In this document: positions 27,051 through 35,258 of the stretch, in pieces
Layout: every line of letters starts with the position of its first letter
Position numbering within the stretch: the first letter of the stretch is position 1
Made by a program: the position numbers and the translations under genes
Notes under the pieces: generated by a model
What the model saw: the letters and a program-made list of their open reading frames with translations, nothing else
What the model was told of the DNA's origin: nothing
Database searches by the model: none
From: Methanobacteriota archaeon
GTDB taxonomy: Archaea; Thermoplasmatota; Poseidoniia; Poseidoniales; Thalassarchaeaceae
NCBI GenBank assembly: GCA_016845345.1
Contig: JAERSV010000004.1
Location: 1 to 64,000, forward strand
Reading direction: 5' to 3'
Length of the DNA: 64,000 bases

Positions 27051-27484
27051 TGATGAGGCGAACAAAGAATGACTCAGGTCAAATGTTGTTGGCAACTGGC
27101 ATTATTTTGATGCTTTCACTCCTAGCAATGGCTTGGTTCGGTGTTTCTGTTGCTTCGCTAGGAGACCCTTATGATACTAGCAATGGTGAAGTCTTAGAAG
27201 TAACGAATTCATTTAGGGAAGTGTGGCAACCAACTATTGAGAATCGAAGTAGTACTTTGGTAGCAGATGGTGCCGATTGGCAAGAAGCGATCGACGCGGC
27301 CGCCAATTCAACATCTGCCGACCTAATGCGTCATGGAGAGCATCGTGGCGTTGAAATCATTTTGAGTGACATCAGTGCTGCAAATAATAGCGGTGTATTC
27401 ACCATTACCTGTGAGGTGGGCATCGCTGACCGTGGGGCGCGTCTGAAAACAACATCACATTCAGTGACGGTTGACCTTACATGA
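27050..27484 (+). CDS. Pilin-like protein with N-terminal hydrophobic helix
   Basis: A 144-residue protein starting MMRRTKNDSGQMLL. A short basic leader precedes a hydrophobic helix (about 12-32), then a small beta-type domain. SGQ just before the helix recalls the class III (archaeal prepilin-like) leader, in which cleavage occurs before a Gln-containing stretch. Its ATG overlaps the previous stop by one base (TGATG), indicating coupled translation. It is the last gene of the operon and converges on the AlkB-like gene, one base apart. It is the best candidate for the major or minor filament subunit, but this is inference. Confidence 0.6.
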   Translation: MMRRTKNDSGQMLLATGIILMLSLLAMAWFGVSVASLGDPYDTSNGEVLEVTNSFREVWQPTIENRSSTLVADGADWQEAIDAAANSTSADLMRHGEHRGVEIILSDISAANNSGVFTITCEVGIADRGARLKTTSHSVTVDLT

Positions 27485-27485
27485 C

Positions 27486-28514
27486 TTATTCATTTACTGT
27501 TCGTAAAAGACGGGGGGCCATCATCCTCTTCCAAAGAGGAGGGAGAAGACATGGCCAAAAGATTGCAAAATAACCTGAGGGAAGATTAGGCGCATTCTCA
27601 TAGGGTTCTAATTGCCAAAATGGTTTACTTGCCTCTAGATGGTGGGCTGGATGGAGAGTTAACTCAAAAAGAGTCCACCGTGAAAGTCGTTTCAGGGTTT
27701 GCCATGAATGCATTTCAGTTTGTTTTTCATCAACTTCTCTCTGTAAACCATAATGGCGGATGTAGTTGACATACTCCAATAAGAAAATGCTGATAGCGGC
27801 TTGATAGAGGATAGCAATTGCCACCCAAGCCCCTGCAAACCAGTAAACAACGCCTATGAAAACAGATTCTATAATGAGACCTTTGAATACTGGATTGGAA
27901 AAAAACATAGTTGATTTCTCTCTCTTCTGTAATCGTCTCTTTTCAATTTTCCAAGCGCTTGTAAATTGCCCAGGAACTGTCTGTAAAAGATGAAGCCACA
28001 ATCCTTTACCGGCTGGTGCACTAGCAGCATCTTTCACGGTTGCAACATTTTTGTGATGATTGTAATTGTGTTCGGTAGTGAAATGAAGATAGAAAGCGAA
28101 CATTAGGTTCATTCTTGCAAGCAACCAAGGAATAGATCGGGGTTTGGTGTGTCCGAGTTCATGCCCGACAACTATCCCTGAAACCCCACACGCGATGCCA
28201 GTAGAAAATCCAGCTAACCACAGAGTTGGGGCGTTACCAACAAGGAATACATGATACGCCAAAGTTGCGATAACAATCGGGTTTAGAAGAGCATGGAGAA
28301 TGAGAATTGTTTGGAAGGGTGTATCGTTTTTTGGGGGGGATGTGGGTTTTGTGGATTGCCCAGAAAAATGGTCAATAATTGGGAATAACACCAGAGCGAT
28401 GAAAATAGTTAGACCAGCGAGTGGGCCACCCACGAGATTGCCGATTATTGCTGAAATAGGAATAATAAAACTTGCAAGATATGGATACCATGGTCTAGGT
28501 TTTGCAACAACCAT
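27486..28514 (-). CDS. AlkB-like membrane di-iron alkane monooxygenase
   Basis: A 342-residue integral membrane protein with the eight-histidine pattern of the AlkB/xylene-monooxygenase branch. Box 1 is HELGH at residues 118-122, box 2 is EHNYNHHK at 148-155 (family EHxxGHH), and box 3 is LHPAHH near 285. The HYG motif NYIRHYGLQR corresponds to AlkB NYxEHYGL. Sequence after box 2 (VATVKDAASAPAG) also follows AlkB. The family hydroxylates terminal carbons of alkanes or related chains using O2 and rubredoxin. The start is ATG 28514 after GGTGATG, rather than 28547, which would overlap the kinase gene. No rubredoxin gene is visible nearby. Substrate not known. Confidence 0.8.
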   Translation of the reverse strand: MVVAKPRPWYPYLASFIIPISAIIGNLVGGPLAGLTIFIALVLFPIIDHFSGQSTKPTSPPKNDTPFQTILILHALLNPIVIATLAYHVFLVGNAPTLWLAGFSTGIACGVSGIVVGHELGHTKPRSIPWLLARMNLMFAFYLHFTTEHNYNHHKNVATVKDAASAPAGKGLWLHLLQTVPGQFTSAWKIEKRRLQKREKSTMFFSNPVFKGLIIESVFIGVVYWFAGAWVAIAILYQAAISIFLLEYVNYIRHYGLQREVDEKQTEMHSWQTLKRLSRWTLFELTLHPAHHLEASKPFWQLEPYENAPNLPSGYFAIFWPCLLPPLWKRMMAPRLLRTVNE

Positions 28515-28518
28515 ATCA

Positions 28519-29145
28519 TCACCGTAATTTATACCATTCTTCGTCAAATTGCTGTCTTATTTTATCAACAAATTCTGCTTGCAGATGAGTGTCAATTACT
28601 TTCCAGTTAGAACCTTTGGCTCTAGTAATTAGCGCTGTTTGGATTGCGCGGATGCGGTCAAAAGATGCGAGGTAACGAGATGCCCCACGATGAGTATTCA
28701 CTTCTCTCGCTTCTATTCGTTCTTGGTGTACATTTTCATTATCAATTGTCAATGTTAATCCGATTGCTACCCCACCTTGATTTTTCCAGTCCGCGAGAAT
28801 ACGATTTGATGGAATGATGTGAGCACCTTCCACGATTAAGTCAATTCCTTCCCGCCGAGCCCGCGAAATCACTGCTTCAAGTCCTGCTTCAACTGCTGAG
28901 CAGGCGTCCAGCCAATCGGTAGCGGAATCACCGGTTGCTCCGCTTGAAAAAGTAGAACGGAATAAAGCAGGGTTTGCTGAAGGCGTCGTGGCTGTACGCA
29001 GGACTTCTCTAACAGTATCGCTACCAGCAATTCTATCGAACTTTAGAGAAGTGGCAACTTGAGTAGCGAGGGTTGATTTGCCAACTCCCGAAACGCCCGA
29101 AATCAATAGTAAGCGAGGGGGACGGTTGGTTTCGCCACCTGTCAT
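28519..29145 (-). CDS. 2-phosphoglycerate kinase-like P-loop kinase
   Basis: A 208-residue P-loop protein. Seen: Walker A SGVSGVGKST near residue 17, RIAGSDTVREVLRTA (family SxDxIREVLR), DLIVEGAHIIPS (acidic motif and HxIP) and a C-terminal R-x5-R helix. These match archaeal 2-phosphoglycerate kinases, which make 2,3-bisphosphoglycerate for cyclic 2,3-DPG, but the same fold occurs in other small-molecule kinases. ATG 29145 gives GGAG nine bases upstream; ATG 29154 has it directly adjacent. It is four bases upstream of the AlkB-like gene, likely co-transcribed. Confidence 0.72.
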   Translation of the reverse strand: MTGGETNRPPRLLLISGVSGVGKSTLATQVATSLKFDRIAGSDTVREVLRTATTPSANPALFRSTFSSGATGDSATDWLDACSAVEAGLEAVISRARREGIDLIVEGAHIIPSNRILADWKNQGGVAIGLTLTIDNENVHQERIEAREVNTHRGASRYLASFDRIRAIQTALITRAKGSNWKVIDTHLQAEFVDKIRQQFDEEWYKLR

Positions 29146-29199
29146 CTTGTTCATCTCCTAAATTGTTAACAGACTATTTCCCGTATAGACGCTTTGTCG

Positions 29200-30618
29200 T
29201 TAACGTTGAATCGCCTTCAATTCTAGGAATTCTTGCAATCCATGAACGCCAAGTTCTCTCCCATTCCCCGACATCTTGTAACCACCAAATGGTGCTGAGA
29301 TATTGAAAGGTCCTCCATTAATACTCACTTGCCCGGTTCGCATATTTTTTGCAAAAGAAAGTGCTCTCTCCTCATTTTCAGACCATACTCCTCCTGAGAG
29401 TCCATATTCTGAATCATTGGCTAGAGCCAAAGCCTCTTCTTCACTACTATACGTTGTGATTGTGAGGAGTGGGCCAAATACCTCCTCATTCCAAATTTTC
29501 ATGTCGGGTGTAACATCTGCAAATGCTGTTGGTTTAACGAAAAATCCAGTCTCAAGTCCATCTGGCATTCCTTCACCGCCGGATATTAGAGTTGCCCCTT
29601 CTGAAATTCCACTAGCGATATAATCGCTAACACTGGCTTGTTGCCTTGCGGATGCCATTGGGCCACAACGTGTGCTTTCGTCAAGCGGGTCGCCTGCAGT
29701 AAAACCAGCAACTCGGCCAGCAATGATTTCGATAATTTCCTCCTTTCTGCTTTCAGGAACGATGAGGCGGGTTAGGGCAGAGCAGGTTTGACCAGAGTTA
29801 GCAAAACAGGCACCAACTGATGATTTTGCGGCTCTAACGATGTTAGCATCATCCAAAATGACATTGGCACTTTTACCACCAAGTTCGAGTGTGACTCGTT
29901 TTACAGATGGGGCCGCTGCCTGACTTACTCTGACTCCTGCAGAAGTCGAGCCTGTGAATGATACCATATCGACGTCTGGATGGCTTGAAAGATATTCACC
30001 GACATCAGATCCGTGGCCGCTTACGAGATTGAATACACCAGCAGGCAAGCCAATCTCGTCAATGATATCCGCCAAAATGAAGGCATTTAGAGGAGCCTCT
30101 TTTGATGGTTTTAGTACCATTGTGCAACCTGCTGCAATTGCTGGAGCGACCTTGCCAATAATCTGGTGAAGGGGGAAATTCCACGGGGTAATAAATGCAC
30201 AGACCCCAACTGGTTCCTTGACGATTAGAGAGTTACGCATCTCTTCTTCCCACTCAAAGTTCTCTAACATCTTGGCGTACGAGCGGGCCACCACACGAGG
30301 TGTTCCAACCATTGCCATTCTACTGTAGCCGATTGGTGTGCCAACTTCTGCTGTGATAAGTTGGGCGAGTTCTTCGCCTCGGTCTTTGAAGGCCGCTGAA
30401 AGGGCGTTAAGATATCCAATCCTGTCTTCAATGGAACTTTGTGACCAAGATGGAAATACTGCAGACGCTGCATTTACTGCTGCATCCACATCAGTTTGCG
30501 AACCCACAGGAACTGAACCAATGACTTGTTCAGTTGCAGGATTAACAACTTCAATTTCACCATCACCACTTGCCGCAACCCATTCTCCATTGATGTAGAG
30601 TTCCTCTCTGCTCATCAT
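29200..30618 (-). CDS. NAD(P)-dependent aldehyde dehydrogenase
   Basis: A complete ALDH of about 472 residues. Motifs are FITPWNFPLHQIIGK (cofactor site), KPSKEAPL, FTGSTSAGVRV, LELGGKSANVI with the general-base Glu, FANSGQTCSALTRL with the nucleophilic Cys, and EEVFGPLLTI. It oxidises an aldehyde to the acid. The reading frame extends to ATG 30684, but that is two bases from the divergent ATG at 30687, leaving no promoter space. MMSREELYINGEW at 30618 matches usual ALDH N-termini. Next to a PaaG-like protein and a BoxB-like epoxidase, a semialdehyde from ring cleavage (as for BoxD or the PaaZ domain) or a fatty aldehyde from AlkB are possible substrates. Confidence 0.93.
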   Translation of the reverse strand: MMSREELYINGEWVAASGDGEIEVVNPATEQVIGSVPVGSQTDVDAAVNAASAVFPSWSQSSIEDRIGYLNALSAAFKDRGEELAQLITAEVGTPIGYSRMAMVGTPRVVARSYAKMLENFEWEEEMRNSLIVKEPVGVCAFITPWNFPLHQIIGKVAPAIAAGCTMVLKPSKEAPLNAFILADIIDEIGLPAGVFNLVSGHGSDVGEYLSSHPDVDMVSFTGSTSAGVRVSQAAAPSVKRVTLELGGKSANVILDDANIVRAAKSSVGACFANSGQTCSALTRLIVPESRKEEIIEIIAGRVAGFTAGDPLDESTRCGPMASARQQASVSDYIASGISEGATLISGGEGMPDGLETGFFVKPTAFADVTPDMKIWNEEVFGPLLTITTYSSEEEALALANDSEYGLSGGVWSENEERALSFAKNMRTGQVSINGGPFNISAPFGGYKMSGNGRELGVHGLQEFLELKAIQR

Positions 30619-30686
30619 GTGATGGGCCACGGTGCAATCTCTTATGGTTTCATGCATTTCAAGAGGGGGAACCTCAACGGCCATTC

Positions 30687-31469
30687 ATGGCACTAAGTGT
30701 TGAACGGTTGGATGGTGGGGTTGCATTAGTTACTCTGACTGCAGAATCTGCTCAAAACGCGTTTAGTATTGAGGCCATGACAATCATTTCAGAGACTATC
30801 AATTCACTAATTGATGATGATGAAATTTGTGCATTTGTACTAACAGGCACTGGCAATTTTTTCTGTGCAGGTGCTGATATCAATGAATTTAGAGAATGCT
30901 ATGATGATGGTACAATATCAGACTTAGTACAAGGTTTAACAGATATTTTACATCCTTTACTGGTTCGAATCAGGCAATCTGACACTGTCTATGTTGCGGC
31001 GATGAATGGTGCGGCCGCAGGAGGCGGGTTGGGGCTTGCATTAGCCGCTGATTACCGAATTGCAATCCCACAAACCAAAATTGCCGCGGCCTTTTTCTCA
31101 CTTGGATTGAGTCCTGATGGTGGCACTACATGGTTGCTGCCTCGTCTTGTTGGTATTCAAAGAGCCAAGAAATTCTTTTTCAATAATGAAACATGGTCTG
31201 CTGAAGAAGCATTGAAACTCGGAGTAATTGATGAAATTACAAACCTAAATGATTTGATATTACGTTCTCTAAAAGTAGCAATTTCGTGGGGTAAGTGGGC
31301 TAAATCCAGCCGAGCAGGCACGAAGCAATTACTCGACAGCCAATCCTACAATGATTTTGAAACCCAACTTCATAATGAACAGGAACGTATTGTTGGAGCA
31401 AGCCAAACAGAACATTTCTCAGAAGGTGTTGATGCATTTCTTGAAAAGCGAGACCCAGATTTTCAATGA
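30687..31469 (+). CDS. Enoyl-CoA hydratase/isomerase, PaaG-like
   Basis: A 260-residue crotonase. It has FFCAGADINEF (oxyanion loop) and NGAAAGGGLGLALAADYRIA. In place of the second catalytic Glu segment is FFSLGLSPDGGTTWLLPRLVG. The SPDGGTTWLLPRLVG run, with Asp instead of Glu, is characteristic of PaaG, which converts ring-1,2-epoxyphenylacetyl-CoA to the oxepin-CoA, and of related isomerases. The first Glu is also missing (GGGLGLA rather than GGGxE), so simple hydratase activity is doubtful. It sits between ALDH and the epoxidase group, in keeping with a role on aryl-CoA epoxides; this is inferred. Confidence 0.87.
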   Translation: MALSVERLDGGVALVTLTAESAQNAFSIEAMTIISETINSLIDDDEICAFVLTGTGNFFCAGADINEFRECYDDGTISDLVQGLTDILHPLLVRIRQSDTVYVAAMNGAAAGGGLGLALAADYRIAIPQTKIAAAFFSLGLSPDGGTTWLLPRLVGIQRAKKFFFNNETWSAEEALKLGVIDEITNLNDLILRSLKVAISWGKWAKSSRAGTKQLLDSQSYNDFETQLHNEQERIVGASQTEHFSEGVDAFLEKRDPDFQ

Positions 31470-31485
31470 ATATTGATTTTTTCAA

Positions 31486-31815
31486 TCAATAAAGGTCACG
31501 AGCCGCGTAGCATCGACCTATCAATTCACTGACTATTGGCAAAAGTGGGTCATCTTCATCTTTAAATTTGAAAGTGACTCTTCCTGATTTTCTGACCAAC
31601 AAAGAGGTTGGTATTAGGTCGGGGAGATAACCTATTGGAAGGACAAAAACACTCACATGTGAGTGAAAAACTACAACACTACAGAATGGCCTTCCATCTT
31701 CACGTGCAAGTCTATAATCTCCCATCTCATCTCTTCTCACCCTTAATTCGGAGGTGTGTTGTTTAACCTGTTCAACTAATAATGACCAAAGGTAGAGCAT
31801 TTTTTCATGCGTCAT
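31486..31815 (-). CDS. Small conserved-looking protein of unknown function
   Basis: A 109-residue protein from ATG 31815, which overlaps the stop of the 3-hydroxyacyl-CoA dehydrogenase (ATGACGCATGA), so translation is coupled. The middle has a strand-rich part (FCSVVVFHSHVSVFVLPIGY) followed by VRKSGRVTFKFKDEDD, a pattern loosely like DUF1801/YdhG-type proteins; this likeness is weak. The frame is open to 31836. Being last in the epoxidase operon it may be a helper or only a passenger. Confidence 0.6.
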   Translation of the reverse strand: MTHEKMLYLWSLLVEQVKQHTSELRVRRDEMGDYRLAREDGRPFCSVVVFHSHVSVFVLPIGYLPDLIPTSLLVRKSGRVTFKFKDEDDPLLPIVSELIGRCYAARDLY

Positions 31816-32689
31816 TTCGTTCAACCTTCTCGCCACTTGTCCAATCGTAGAATCCCCTTCCGGTTTTCTTTCCTAGATCACCTGCTGTTACAAGTTTCAC
31901 GAGTAATGGGTGTGGGAGATACGATTCATCATCAAACGAATCTGCTAAATTGTTGAGAATATCACATCGGACATCCAATCCGACAAGGTCAGTCAATTCC
32001 AGTGGACCCATTGGGTGCTTGTACCCCAATCTCATTGCTGTATCAATATCCGAGGCTGAGGCGACTCCATCAGCTAGCATCCTAATCGCCTCATTGCCGA
32101 TTACAACTCCAAGCCTGCTGGTAGCAAATCCTGCAACATCGTTGACCAAAATGCTGGTTTTTCCCATCTTCTCTGCTACTTTCTGCGCGAACGCAATCGT
32201 CTCCTCTGATACCAAATCATGCTTCACGATTTCAAGTAATTTCATGATTGGAACCGGATTGAAGAAATGCATCCCAATGACTCTTTCTGGCTTCCCAGAT
32301 GCTGACGCAATATCAGATATTGAAAGTGAGGATGTATTTGTTGCTAAGATGCAATCATCTTTTGTTTCTGATGCGAGAACCTGAAATATACTCGCTTTAA
32401 TTTCGAGAATTTCGGGAACAGCCTCAATCACAAGGTCAACATCAGAAACGGCTTCTACCATGTCGTTAACAGCAGTCAAGTTCGCCTGCCATTCAGCCTT
32501 CTGTTCAGAAGTTGTTTTCCCACGAGCAATCCCCTTATCCCAAAATTCGTTTATTGCATTCATGCCACGTTCCAATCCTTCTGGAAAAGCATCAAAAAGG
32601 TTGGTTTGCCAACCGCTTTGTGCACATACTTGAGCGATACCAGCACCCATTGTTCCGGCACCAATTACGGCAACAGAGCGAATCTCCAT
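31805..32689 (-). CDS. 3-hydroxyacyl-CoA dehydrogenase
   Basis: A 294-residue enzyme. The Rossmann motif VAVIGAGTMGAGIAQ is at the N-terminus, then VIEAVPEILEIK, LATNTSSLSIS, the catalytic-His segment GMHFFNPVPIMKLLEIV, and the C-terminal dimer domain with GYKHPMGPLELTDLVGLD. It oxidises 3-hydroxyacyl-CoA to 3-oxoacyl-CoA with NAD (FadB-type domain, PaaH, Hbd). ATG 32689 puts the Rossmann motif at residue 4-18 as expected; ATG 32749 or 32716 would add an unconserved leader. It follows the epoxidase and the unknown protein on the same strand. Confidence 0.94.
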   Translation of the reverse strand: MEIRSVAVIGAGTMGAGIAQVCAQSGWQTNLFDAFPEGLERGMNAINEFWDKGIARGKTTSEQKAEWQANLTAVNDMVEAVSDVDLVIEAVPEILEIKASIFQVLASETKDDCILATNTSSLSISDIASASGKPERVIGMHFFNPVPIMKLLEIVKHDLVSEETIAFAQKVAEKMGKTSILVNDVAGFATSRLGVVIGNEAIRMLADGVASASDIDTAMRLGYKHPMGPLELTDLVGLDVRCDILNNLADSFDDESYLPHPLLVKLVTAGDLGKKTGRGFYDWTSGEKVERNDA

Positions 32690-32738
32690 GTAAAAGCCGA
32701 GCCACCTCGCCGCCATTACAATTGCTGAAAAATTGTAA

Positions 32739-33302
32739 TCAGCCTTCACGTCCGTAAGCGGCTAAAGCCGCCTGAAACAATCTCTGCCGCGGCACATCAT
32801 GTTCCAGGAAACAAGTAAATGGGGCTAATTCCTTTACTAGTTCAATACTAGAAATATAAGCCCCATAAACAAAGGCATCTACGTTCTCAGATTCGGGAAT
32901 TTCAAAACCCAGTTTTGCCAGTCCTTTTCTTGTATCATCATCCCAAATCGTGTAGGTGTGGTGCATGAAGTGTAGGTATCCGGATATTCTTTTCAAATCT
33001 GAACTAGCATCACTAGAGAGACTCTCGAGAAGAAGTGTGTCAGGGTAACGAATTGCGTACAACATGAGCATTACCTCACGGTTTACCTCTGTTCTCCAAG
33101 ACCGGGTTTCATGGCCCATCCACTCATCAATCATATCCAACATGTGTTCGGTGTAAGGTCTGTAAACACGATACAATAATTCTTCATATCCCGCATCATT
33201 TTGAGACAAATGATGGTGGTGTGCTGCGAATAATTCAGGTACACGCTCGAAGAACGGTTTCAACCGTTGGCGATTTACATTTAGCAGGGCGAATGCCTGC
33301 AT
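32739..33302 (-). CDS. Unknown helical protein linked to the BoxB-like epoxidase
   Basis: A 187-residue, soluble, mostly helical protein. ATG 33302 begins MQAFALLNV; upstream in-frame codons overlap the epoxidase gene, whose stop is at 33313. Features: AAHHHHLSQND near residue 28, YRPYTEHMLDMIDEWMGHETRSW, and LKRISGYLHFMHHTYTIWDDDTRK. The His/Glu-rich helices could bind metal, but no ExxH pair typical of a ferritin-like di-iron site is evident. It is not PaaB, PaaD or PaaE. Position directly after the epoxidase suggests a subunit, reductase partner or maturation factor. No family recognised. Confidence 0.65.
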   Translation of the reverse strand: MQAFALLNVNRQRLKPFFERVPELFAAHHHHLSQNDAGYEELLYRVYRPYTEHMLDMIDEWMGHETRSWRTEVNREVMLMLYAIRYPDTLLLESLSSDASSDLKRISGYLHFMHHTYTIWDDDTRKGLAKLGFEIPESENVDAFVYGAYISSIELVKELAPFTCFLEHDVPRQRLFQAALAAYGREG

Positions 33303-33312
33303 CTCATTCACC

Positions 33313-34473
33313 TCAGTCCTTCCACTCGCGGTATTGAATCCACTCTTCTTTGAAGTATTCATCGAGTTGTGCTACATCTTCATCGTTAGGTAACTGGTCG
33401 TGTAGATATTGCTCCCAAGCCGCGTCATCTCCCTCAAATGGTTCTCCATGTACGGTGGTTCTGATGTCGACAAACTTTCCAACACTGCGATGGAACTTAT
33501 CCGATGGGATGAATAATTTAGGTTGCCCTTCGTGACGACCCTTGTTGATTCTCTCCATCTCTTTTGCGAGTTCATCAAAGTAGTGCATTCTGCTCTCTTC
33601 ATTTAGGTGCTCACGGTCCGCAGGAATCCCTGCCTCTCGTTCGTCATATCTACCTTTGATTCCGTAAACATAAGCCCACTGAGCAGATGTTGATTCGTCA
33701 ACTCCAAACAAATCAAGTCCAGTTGAGACCCACTTGTTCATGTATTTTTGAAGTAGTGAAATCGGTATTACTCCCTGCTTTACAATTCGGCGCAGTCCAT
33801 TTGCGCCGGTGCCAAGATGGAATGATTCTTCTTTTAGCATCGGACCCATGCTTGCAGCAAGTGGTTTGAAGGAAGATGTACTCAACATTTTGAGTTGGAA
33901 TTTTCCATCACGGTCAATGAAGTGAGTGAAGCAGAAGAAATCAAGCCAGTTGTCAATTGGTTCATTGAAAGAACCTAGTAGACGAGGGCGGTCTGCTTCA
34001 CCACGAATTGGATTTGCAGCAGAATTGCGCTCAAGCAATTTTTGTGCTTCACGAATCCCATGTTCTCCAAAATAGTTGCAAAGGACATAAGCCATTTGCC
34101 AACCATGTCGTTGTTCTTCACACATGATTCTGAGGGCTGACTTTCTATCGTACTCAGTTGGTGCGCTGTCAAGCAAATGCCATTGCTGTTCAACACTACC
34201 AAACTCGGTGTCGCCTTGAACACTAATCATACTGATGATTGCATCACGAACACTTTGTTGTGGGATTTGCATCCTTCGTTCCCACTTTGGCATTCCTTTG
34301 AAATCTCCGAATTCAATTTCATCTCCAGCGCTGTCCCAGTCAAACTTGATATCGAATCTATAGTCACCTAGCCAAGAAGGGTCAAACCCAATTCGTGTCT
34401 GCCATTCTCCAAATTGCTCAACCCAAGCTTGGAAATTGGGTTCGTACTTCTCTACAACTTCTGTCTCACTCAT
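33313..34473 (-). CDS. BoxB/PaaA-like di-iron aryl-CoA epoxidase
   Basis: A 386-residue ferritin-like protein. E120xxH123 (CEEQRHGWQMAY) and E216xxH219 (KEESFHLGTG) are the two Glu-x-x-His pairs of a di-iron centre; E90 and D187 are candidates for the remaining ligands. The middle RPRLLGSFNEPIDNWLDFF and FIDRDGKFQL and the later YMNKWVSTGLDLFG closely follow benzoyl-CoA 2,3-epoxidase BoxB, while CEEQRHGWQMA is also PaaA-like. BoxB is about 470 residues, so this one is shorter. The family uses O2 to epoxidise the ring of an aryl-CoA. Neighbouring hydratase/isomerase, dehydrogenase and ALDH support a catabolic role. The true CoA substrate is unknown, and no BoxA-type reductase is in the window. 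Confidence 0.82.
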   Translation of the reverse strand: MSETEVVEKYEPNFQAWVEQFGEWQTRIGFDPSWLGDYRFDIKFDWDSAGDEIEFGDFKGMPKWERRMQIPQQSVRDAIISMISVQGDTEFGSVEQQWHLLDSAPTEYDRKSALRIMCEEQRHGWQMAYVLCNYFGEHGIREAQKLLERNSAANPIRGEADRPRLLGSFNEPIDNWLDFFCFTHFIDRDGKFQLKMLSTSSFKPLAASMGPMLKEESFHLGTGANGLRRIVKQGVIPISLLQKYMNKWVSTGLDLFGVDESTSAQWAYVYGIKGRYDEREAGIPADREHLNEESRMHYFDELAKEMERINKGRHEGQPKLFIPSDKFHRSVGKFVDIRTTVHGEPFEGDDAAWEQYLHDQLPNDEDVAQLDEYFKEEWIQYREWKD

Positions 34474-34535
34474 GGTTTTCGCCTCTCCCCATCCTTTTTA
34501 ATTCATGCTCAAACTATCCTTTTGACAGATCATCC

Positions 34536-35258
34536 TCAATTTGTATCTTCTTTTGGACTTTGGTGTCTAATACTATCAGCGAATTCTTCTATGATATGCT
34601 TCTCAATTAAATGAACCATTTCGCAAAGTGTGGACTTTGATATTTCCATTTTTTTTGCTAGATTTGTTAGCGTGATTCGCCTCGGTGTATCGTAATATCC
34701 TTCTAGGACAGCACGGTCAAAAACTTCTCTTTGGCGAACTGTTAACAGCCTTTTATTCGTTGTTTGTCCAAATCCAAGAATTCGGTGAGTAAATTCTTGG
34801 TCTTTCAATTGTTGGACTAATTTTTGTGCGTGTTCTTGGTCTACGATTAAATCCCACTCCACCCATCCATCACGTACTTCGAAAGGTGTTTTTGGAACTG
34901 CTTCTGCCTCCATTAGCGGTCGTAGGAATCCCCCTCCTCCTTTACCAATATGCAAAAGTGCTTCCACGGCTGAATCAAATTCTTCCATGAAGGTGAATTC
35001 TTCAATTGAATCAATCGAGTTCAATGTACTCCTTATTGCGGGTGTATCAATTCCAATTATTTCGGCCATGACATTTCCTCTGCCTTTGGGTAATGGCATG
35101 TGTTCTACCACTCGTAAAATTAAGTGGGGGTGAGAACGTGTGATGATAGCAGCCCAGTGGGTTTCTGGTAGCCTAATTTGAATCAATAAACGTTGGGCTG
35201 ACACAGTTCCTTGGTATTTTTCCTTCATTATTAAGACATCCCATTTCTTATTTTTCAT
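34536..35258 (-). CDS. HTH_10 (bacterio-opsin activator-type) transcription regulator
   Basis: A 240-residue protein. The last 70 residues carry the archaeal HTH_10 domain: LTVRQREVFDRAVLEGYYDTPRRITLTNLAKKMEIS-KSTLCEMVHLIEKH (split here for length), the family's typical RQ-x-GYYD-PR-x-LA-x-SKSTL pattern. The first 160 residues are a beta-rich sensor-like part of the kind found in Bat relatives. The frame starts at ATG 35258, overlapping the stop of the CxCH protein gene by 11 bases; ATG 35228 is an alternative. It sits between the epoxidase and the respiratory genes and could control either. It is a natural candidate for binding the repeated palindromes in this region, but that is untested. 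Confidence 0.85.
   Translation of the reverse strand: MKNKKWDVLIMKEKYQGTVSAQRLLIQIRLPETHWAAIITRSHPHLILRVVEHMPLPKGRGNVMAEIIGIDTPAIRSTLNSIDSIEEFTFMEEFDSAVEALLHIGKGGGGFLRPLMEAEAVPKTPFEVRDGWVEWDLIVDQEHAQKLVQQLKDQEFTHRILGFGQTTNKRLLTVRQREVFDRAVLEGYYDTPRRITLTNLAKKMEISKSTLCEMVHLIEKHIIEEFADSIRHQSPKEDTN

Noticed and set aside
22382-27484. Archaellum operon
   Set aside because: The ATPase and platform genes are ArlI/ArlJ-like, but no archaellin or ArlF/G/H gene is present and there are two platform genes.
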